Source: GCA-2731375 sp002731375 (GTDB lineage Bacteria > Pseudomonadota > Alphaproteobacteria > GCA-2731375). From it: a DNA stretch of 64,000 bases. Made by a program: the position numbers and the translations under genes. Of this stretch, positions 59,381 through 64,000 are shown one piece after another. Numbering within the stretch: the stretch's first letter is position 1; each line of letters opens with the position of its first letter. The stretch is from NCBI GenBank assembly GCA_030752605.1, contig JASMDX010000062.1, positions 1-64,000 of the forward strand. Direction: 5' to 3'. The notes beneath the pieces are model-generated. The model was not told the origin of the DNA, made no database searches, and saw only the letters and a list, made by a program, of their open reading frames with translations.

Positions 59381-59734
59381 TTATGCGGCCCTGGGATTAA
59401 CCTCGCGCTCAATCTTCTTGCGCAGGCCACGCTCCGCGACGTCAAGGTCATACTGGGCTTGCAAAGCGATCCAGAATGCCGCACTGGTACCAAAATACCG
59501 CCCGAGGCGCAGCGCCGTATCCGTCGTTACCGCGCGCCGCCCGCGTACAATATCGTTGGCCCGCGAACGCGGCACCTTGATGGCATTTGCCAGAGCATAG
59601 ACGCTGAGACCCATGGGTTGCAGAAACTCATCGCACAAAATCTCACCTGGATGCACAGCCGGCAGCCGGCGACCGGTGCCAACATCCGAAAATTCAATCT
59701 GGCGACTTTCAATATCTTCGCGTCTGATAGACAT
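59381..59734 (-). CDS. higA: HigA-family antitoxin
   Basis: 117 residues. XRE-type helix-turn-helix antitoxin that neutralises the HigB mRNA interferase and represses the operon. The HigA opening PAVHPGEILCDEFLQPMGLS is followed by the helix-turn-helix VYALANAIKVPRSRANDIVR, GRRAVTTDTALRLGRYFGTS and the diagnostic AAFWIALQAQYDLDVAE. It lies after the toxin gene (gap 11 bp), the toxin-first order characteristic of higBA. The N-terminal ~25 residues are an extension. Confidence 0.93.
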   Translation of the reverse strand: MSIRREDIESRQIEFSDVGTGRRLPAVHPGEILCDEFLQPMGLSVYALANAIKVPRSRANDIVRGRRAVTTDTALRLGRYFGTSAAFWIALQAQYDLDVAERGLRKKIEREVNPRAA

Positions 59735-59745
59735 TGTCCCAATCC

Positions 59746-60027
59746 CTAATGGTAGTCGACAATCTCGACACCCAAGGCTTCATGATCCGACCAGACAACG
59801 CAAATCCGCCACTGATCGTTAACGCGGATACTGTGCTGTCCGTGCCGGTTACCGCGCAGCGCCTCCAGACAATTGCCGGGCGGCACACGTAGGTCACCAA
59901 TCTGCGACGCCGCATCAATCATCAGCATCTTTAGCCGTGCACACCTTTGCAGTCGCACAGACAAGCCACGAACGGCATAGCCTGCGAATATGGCCGCCAA
60001 CCGCTTGTCTGCGAACCTCTTGATCAT
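59746..60027 (-). CDS. higB: HigB-family toxin (RelE/ParE superfamily mRNA interferase)
   Basis: 93 residues from the ATG at 60027; longer in-frame starts run through the operator region. The HigB pattern is complete: MIKRFADKRLAAIFAGYAVR, then LQRCARLKMLMIDAASQIGD-LRVPPGNCLEAL, followed by GQHSIRVNDQWRICVVW and a C-terminal VEIVDYH. The RIxVxWxxxxxxxVEIxDYH ending with its histidine is the usual catalytic edge. HigB cleaves mRNA on the ribosome. It is first in the operon, with two palindromes just upstream. Confidence 0.93.
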   Translation of the reverse strand: MIKRFADKRLAAIFAGYAVRGLSVRLQRCARLKMLMIDAASQIGDLRVPPGNCLEALRGNRHGQHSIRVNDQWRICVVWSDHEALGVEIVDYH

Positions 60028-60046
60028 CGTCCGTAGCAATGGAAAA

Positions 60047-60073
60047 CAGTACGTACTGTCAAACGTTACGTTT
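60047..60073. promoter_or_regulatory. Two palindromes, probable HigA operators
   Basis: CAGTACGTACTG (60047-60058) is a perfect 12-bp palindrome, and AAACGTTACGTTT (60061-60073) is a perfect 13-base palindrome around one central T. They lie 20-46 bp before the higB start and 65 bp before the divergent lyase operon. HigA and HigBA complexes bind such palindromes over their own promoter, so autorepression is likely; the divergent gene could be affected too. Confidence 0.65.
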
Positions 60074-60137
60074 CGACACCAAGGTGCGTTGACTGCCATT
60101 GTCATATAGACTGGAGGAAAATTCGGAGGATCCAACA

Positions 60138-61073
60138 ATGCGTAAGCGTACGACCACCCTGCTGCGGGAGCGGCTGGCGGAACCAGGCATTCTGGTCAAG
60201 CCTGGCGCCTTCAATGCCATGAGCGGGCGGATAATCGAGGCGGCGGGGTTTCCGATCATGGGACTGTCGGGCTATAGCGTCTCGGCCTCGTTGCTGGGCA
60301 ATCCCGACGTAGGTCTGATCACCTTGGACGAGATGGTTACGACCACGCGTTATATTACCGCCGCCACCTCGGTGCCGTTGCTGGCCGATGGCGATACCGG
60401 CTACGGCAATGCCATCAACGCCATGCGGACAACGCAGGAGTTCATCCGGGCCGGTGCTGCCGGCATGCATATTGAGGATCAGGTGGCGCCCAAACGCTGC
60501 GGCCATGTCGCCGGTAAGGAGATCATTCCGATCGAGGAAGCGGTAGGCAAATACGCCGCCTGCGCCCATGTCCGCGACGAGATGGACCCTGATTTCCTTT
60601 TGATCGCCCGCACCGATGCCCGCGGCGTCGAAGGCGGCAGTGTCGACGAAGTGATCCGCCGGGCCAATGCCTATGTAGAAAGCGGCGCCGACATGATCTT
60701 CCCCGAAGGCCTGATCACGGAAGAGGAAGTCATCCGTGTCTGCGAGGAAGTCAACGCGCCAATCCACTATAACCGCACCGGCGTCTCGCCCTTTCTGAGC
60801 AAGGGAAGATTGGAGGCACTTGGCGTCGCCATCGTCTCCAACGCCTCCGGCGCCCTGCGTGCGGCGACCCGGGGCATGTGGGACTATCTCAAAGGCTTCG
60901 CGGCGGAGGATGTGGACTACGCTCTGCGTTTCCTGGAAGAAACTAAAGATCACCCAACGGGCAACATGCATGAATTCGTCGGCTTCCCCGAGATCCGCAA
61001 ATTGGAGGAAACCTATCTGCCCAAGGAGGACGTCATCGCCCGCTATGCAAATTCCCTGGGTTACAAGCCATGA
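60138..61073 (+). CDS. Isocitrate lyase/PEP mutase-family lyase, copy 1
   Basis: 311 residues from the ATG at 60138. ICL/PEPM TIM-barrel enzymes cleave or form C-C or P-C bonds next to a 2-oxo acid with Mg2+. Motifs: VKPGAFNAMSGRIIEAAGFP, LADGDTGYGNAINAMRT with metal-binding aspartates, IEDQVAPKRCGHVAGKEIIP holding the catalytic cysteine loop (KRCGH, as in 2-methylisocitrate lyase-like members), LIARTDARGVEGG and MIFPEGLI. Probable activity is on a 2-methyl- or 2,3-dimethylmalate type substrate, but oxaloacetate decarboxylase is also possible. First gene of an operon with two paralogues and an aconitase-family dehydratase. Overlaps copy 2 by 4 bp (ATGA). Confidence 0.9.
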   Translation: MRKRTTTLLRERLAEPGILVKPGAFNAMSGRIIEAAGFPIMGLSGYSVSASLLGNPDVGLITLDEMVTTTRYITAATSVPLLADGDTGYGNAINAMRTTQEFIRAGAAGMHIEDQVAPKRCGHVAGKEIIPIEEAVGKYAACAHVRDEMDPDFLLIARTDARGVEGGSVDEVIRRANAYVESGADMIFPEGLITEEEVIRVCEEVNAPIHYNRTGVSPFLSKGRLEALGVAIVSNASGALRAATRGMWDYLKGFAAEDVDYALRFLEETKDHPTGNMHEFVGFPEIRKLEETYLPKEDVIARYANSLGYKP

Positions 61074-61927
61074 GCGGTTCATCAAATGAAGCCGCAAAGG
61101 TGAAGGCATCCACCGCCATGCGCCGCCTGGTAGAGGGCACGGAGACCTTTGTACGGCCCGGCTGCCATGATGCCCTATCGGCGCGTATTGCTGAGGCGGC
61201 GGGCTTCAAGGCCATCGCCATGTCCGGCTATGCAGTCTCGGTCTCGCTGTTGGGCAAGCCCGACGTAGGCCTGATCACCTTGACCGAAACAGTGCGCATG
61301 TGCCGCTATATCTGCAATGCGGTTGATATTCCGGTGATGGTGGACGCGGACACCGGTTACGGCAACGCTATCAACGTCATACGCACCGTGGACGAGATCA
61401 TCAACGCGGGCGCGGGCGGGTTATTCATCGAGGACCAGGTCGATCCGAAACGCTGCGGCCACGTGGCAGGCAAGCGCCTGGTATCCATTGATGAGGCAGC
61501 CGGCAAGATCCGCGCCGCCGACAAGGTGCGCAGGGAACTCGATCCGGATGTCATCCTGATGGCACGGACCGACGGACGCGGCGCCTTGGACGGCAGTTTT
61601 CAGGAATCCCTGGACCGGGCCAAGGCCTACGCCGATGCCGGCGCCGATATAATTTTTCCCGAAGGCCTGATCTCCACCGATGAAATTGCCCAGATGGTGG
61701 AGCAACTTGACGTGCCCATTAGTTACAACCGTACCGGCGTATCACCGATGTTGAGCTTAGGCGAGTTGGAACAACTGGGCGTCCGCATGGTGGCCAATGC
61801 CATTGGCGCCTTCCGCGCTTCCAGCCGGGCGCTGTGGGATCATTTAGACGAACCCGAGGGACTGACAGCGCCGATCGCTCCAGCTGCCCGCCTGGAGCGT
61901 TTTCTGCAAGCCGAAGACCAAGGATAG
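61070..61927 (+). CDS. Isocitrate lyase/PEP mutase-family lyase, copy 2
   Basis: 285 residues, starting inside the stop of copy 1. Same family and the same catalytic loop: VDADTGYGNAINVIRTVDEI, FIEDQVDPKRCGHVAGKRLV, LMARTDGRGALDGSFQESLD, IIFPEGLI and ISYNRTGVSPMLSLGELEQL. It is closer to copy 1 (shared YNRTGVSP in place of the usual VN or AN sequence at this point) than to copy 3. Copies 1 and 2 may form a hetero-oligomer or process two related substrates. Ends 2 bp before copy 3. Confidence 0.9.
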   Translation: MSGSSNEAAKVKASTAMRRLVEGTETFVRPGCHDALSARIAEAAGFKAIAMSGYAVSVSLLGKPDVGLITLTETVRMCRYICNAVDIPVMVDADTGYGNAINVIRTVDEIINAGAGGLFIEDQVDPKRCGHVAGKRLVSIDEAAGKIRAADKVRRELDPDVILMARTDGRGALDGSFQESLDRAKAYADAGADIIFPEGLISTDEIAQMVEQLDVPISYNRTGVSPMLSLGELEQLGVRMVANAIGAFRASSRALWDHLDEPEGLTAPIAPAARLERFLQAEDQG

Positions 61928-61929
61928 TC

Positions 61930-62853
61930 ATGGCGGAGAGAAGCAAACGCCTGAAGGCCCTGTTGGAAGCACCTGAAATTCTCGTCATACCGGGCATCTA
62001 TGACGGCTACAGCGCCCGCCTGGCAGAGGCCGCCGGATTTGCGGTGGCCGCAATATCCGGTGCCGGTGTCTCGGAATCTCATCTGGGCTGGGCCGATATG
62101 GGCGTGATGTCATTCAAGGATAACCTTGAAGCCTGCCGCGCCATCGCCGCCTTTTCCGGACTACCGCTAATCGCTGACGGCGATACCGGCTATGGCAACG
62201 CCACCACGGTGCATTTCACCGTGCGGGCATTCGAAGCAGCAGGCGTGGCCGCCCTCATGCTGGAGGACCAGGTCTGGCCCAAACGTTGCGGTCACATGGC
62301 CGGCAAACAGGTCATTACCGAAGCCGAAATGGTGGAGAAGGTCAAAGCCGCCTGTAATGCCCGTATTGACGATGACTTCGTCATCCGGGCGCGCACCGAC
62401 GCCGCCGGGCCATTGGGCCTAAATGCCGCCATCGACCGCCTGAACGCCTATGCCGAGGCCGGCGCCGACACCCTGTTCGCCGACGCCCTGTTGAGCGCCG
62501 AGGATATCGAGACGGTCGCCCGCAACGTGCCGAAGCCGCTGACCGTGAACATGGGCCTGGGCATCCGCGCCCGCCCCACGACGCCGCTTATTCATCCCGC
62601 CAAGCTGCAGGCCATGGGTGTTGCCGCCGTCAGCTATCCGCGCCTTTTGTCCACCGCCGCCGTGCGCGGCATGATGAATGCCATTGCTGCCTTCGAGGAC
62701 ATGCTGGACAGCGGTGAAGCAGTAGATCGGCCGGATCTGCTGGTCGGCTTCGATGAGATTAACAAACTAACCGGTTTTGATCATCTGACAGGCCTGGACG
62801 AGACCTACGCACATGAGCAGGAGGGAAGCGCCCATGGGCATGACGACGATTGA
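61930..62853 (+). CDS. Isocitrate lyase/PEP mutase-family lyase, copy 3
   Basis: 307 residues from the ATG at 61930. IPGIYDGYSARLAEAAGFAV, IADGDTGYGNATTVHFTVRA, LEDQVWPKRCGHMAGKQVIT, VIRARTDAAGPLGLNAAIDR and TLFADALL show an intact active site. At the substrate-lid position it reads TVNMGLGIRARPTTP, unlike the YNRTGVSP of copies 1 and 2, so its substrate probably differs. Its last 20 bp overlap the dehydratase gene that follows, so all four genes form one transcript. Confidence 0.9.
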   Translation: MAERSKRLKALLEAPEILVIPGIYDGYSARLAEAAGFAVAAISGAGVSESHLGWADMGVMSFKDNLEACRAIAAFSGLPLIADGDTGYGNATTVHFTVRAFEAAGVAALMLEDQVWPKRCGHMAGKQVITEAEMVEKVKAACNARIDDDFVIRARTDAAGPLGLNAAIDRLNAYAEAGADTLFADALLSAEDIETVARNVPKPLTVNMGLGIRARPTTPLIHPAKLQAMGVAAVSYPRLLSTAAVRGMMNAIAAFEDMLDSGEAVDRPDLLVGFDEINKLTGFDHLTGLDETYAHEQEGSAHGHDDD

Positions 62854-64000
62854 AAAGATACTTGCCTGTAACAGTGAACAAGCGGAGATACGGCCCAGCG
62901 ACATCGTCACGACAAAGGTCGAGACCGCAATCCTGTTCGACAACAATTTCATGGCCACCACCTGGCGGGAAATTCTCCACGTCCATGATCCCGACAAAGT
63001 CGTCGTGGTATTCGATCACCGTGCCCCTGCCTCGCATGTGCTCAGCGCCCAGGCACATCAGACAGGCCGCAAATTCGTAAAACGCTTTGGCATTTCGCGC
63101 TTTCACGACATCGGCTTCGATCAAGGCATCAGCCACGCTATCGTGGCCGATTACGGCTATGGCCTGCCGGGCACGGTACTGTTGTGCAGCGACAGTCATA
63201 CGTGTAGCGCCGGCGTCTTCAACCTGGCCGCCCGTGGTGTCGGTGCGCCGGACATGACCTACGCCGTGACCAAGGGCGAGACCTGGTTCCAGGTCGGCGA
63301 AACCGTGCGTTATGAGCTGGAGGGCGGACTGCGCCCTGGCGTCTCGGCCAAAGATATTTTCCTGCACCTGGCGGGTACTTATGGCGATCATGCCACCTTG
63401 AATGTGGAATACGGTGGTCCCGGCCTGGCCGGGCTATCCATGAATGCCCGGCGCACATTAACCACCATGAGCGCCGAGTTGAGCGTGGAATTCGCCACCT
63501 TTGAACCCGATGACGTGATGTTGGATTTCGTCCGGGCCCGCACCGATAGGACATTGCAGCCGGTCTGGCCCGACGAGGATGCCGTCTATGCGGATAAGCG
63601 CGTCATTCGCCTGGACCAGATCGAACCGCTGGTGGCCCTGCCCGATGCGGTTCTAAACAATTCCAAACCGGTGGCCGATGTTTCAGGCCAGGCCATCGAC
63701 CAAGCCTTTATCGGTTCCTGCGCCAACGGCACCCTGGATGATCTGGCCGTCGCCGCCCGCGTGCTGAAGGGCAATCGGGTCCATGACGGCGTCCGCCTAC
63801 TGGTCACCCCGGCGACGCAGAACATCTACCGCGAAGCCTTGCGCCGTGGCTATGTCCTCACCATCACCGAGGCCGGCGGTGTTGTCACCAACGCCACCTG
63901 CGGTGCCTGCGGCGGCGGTAGTTTAGGCGTGTTGGGGCCAGGCGAAACCTGCATCACCGCCAGCACGCGCAATTTCAAGGGCCGTATGGGCGATCCAGAG
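62834..64000 (+). CDS. Aconitase-family dehydratase, large subunit (3-isopropylmalate/dimethylmalate dehydratase type), 3' end beyond window
   Basis: 389 codons are present, running off the window edge without a stop; the complete large subunit is usually about 420 residues. ATG at 62834 has GAGGG eight bases upstream, inside copy 3. LeuC-like features: VVVFDHRAPASHVLSAQAHQ, LLCSDSHTCSAGVFNLAARG, and the [4Fe-4S] ligands in AFIGSCANGTLDDLAVAARV (Cys in GSCAN) and TNATCGACGGGSLGVLGPGE (CxxC). Canonical GSCTN is GSCAN here. A small subunit gene is expected just beyond 64000. Being in one operon with ICL-type lyases recalls dimethylmalate dehydratase plus 2,3-dimethylmalate lyase of nicotinate catabolism, or a methylcitrate-like route. 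Confidence 0.88.
   Translation, partial: MGMTTIEKILACNSEQAEIRPSDIVTTKVETAILFDNNFMATTWREILHVHDPDKVVVVFDHRAPASHVLSAQAHQTGRKFVKRFGISRFHDIGFDQGISHAIVADYGYGLPGTVLLCSDSHTCSAGVFNLAARGVGAPDMTYAVTKGETWFQVGETVRYELEGGLRPGVSAKDIFLHLAGTYGDHATLNVEYGGPGLAGLSMNARRTLTTMSAELSVEFATFEPDDVMLDFVRARTDRTLQPVWPDEDAVYADKRVIRLDQIEPLVALPDAVLNNSKPVADVSGQAIDQAFIGSCANGTLDDLAVAARVLKGNRVHDGVRLLVTPATQNIYREALRRGYVLTITEAGGVVTNATCGACGGGSLGVLGPGETCITASTRNFKGRMGDPE

Noticed and set aside
1..64000. CRISPR arrays, rRNA, tRNA genes, complete insertion sequences or prophage
   Set aside because: I looked for regularly spaced repeats, tRNA-like cloverleaf signatures and transposase or phage genes and saw none that I could support.

Overview
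The window is GC-rich Gram-negative DNA, most likely from an alphaproteobacterium (Rhodospirillales-like, probably uncultured). The reasons are the blocks fmt-def with divergent rmuC, recR-ybaB-dnaX-SRP RNA, and kdsB-pheA with a divergent membrane-anchored cytochrome c, together with LPS (kdsB) genes. The placement is inferred from gene content and order; no rRNA or tRNA gene was seen.

Layout. 1-6 kb is AT-richer and gene-poor: a truncated MATE gene, an HxlR regulator, a gene remnant and a three-gene TRAP transporter with long non-coding gaps. 6-24.8 kb is mostly core housekeeping: fmt, def, rmuC, epoxide hydrolase, MFS exporter, recR, ybaB, dnaX, the small SRP RNA, amidase, fumarate-reductase-like flavoprotein, nudC, a DMT permease, a proline racemase-family enzyme, pheA, kdsB, cytochrome c and hisN. 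24.9-32.5 kb is one Yej-type peptide ABC importer operon with two tandem binding proteins. 32.5-39.8 kb holds a decayed cyclic-nucleotide-binding gene, an erythromycin-esterase homologue, a lone molybdopterin hydroxylase subunit, an MTHFR-family gene and a class III aminotransferase.

39.8-44.1 kb is the most interesting part. An apparently broken gene is really one 576-residue open frame (40284-42014) interrupted by a single TGA inside C-TGA-G-S-C, the signature of the UGSC family of selenoproteins. A hairpin begins at the TGA. A paralogue of its C-terminal domain follows with a 4-nt overlap, then a thioredoxin-reductase-like flavoprotein with a CAFC redox motif starting directly after the previous stop. 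A small deazaflavin/flavin-dependent reductase-like gene precedes them. Together they look like a selenium-dependent redox operon of unknown substrate.

44.2-48.7 kb is a minus-strand group: FAD amine oxidase, TPR protein and MlrC-type metallopeptidase. 48.7-48.9 kb carries three consecutive hairpins, then a Bax-inhibitor-like membrane protein, a Ybb-type ABC exporter and tesA. 53.7-57.3 kb mixes intact genes (thpR, SDR, DUF1232) with decayed or frameshifted ones (zincin metallopeptidase, Sel1-repeat protein, DMT permease). 57.4-64 kb holds acetoacetyl-CoA synthetase, a HigBA toxin-antitoxin pair with palindromic operators, and an operon of three isocitrate-lyase/PEP-mutase-family lyases followed by an aconitase-family dehydratase cut by the window end.
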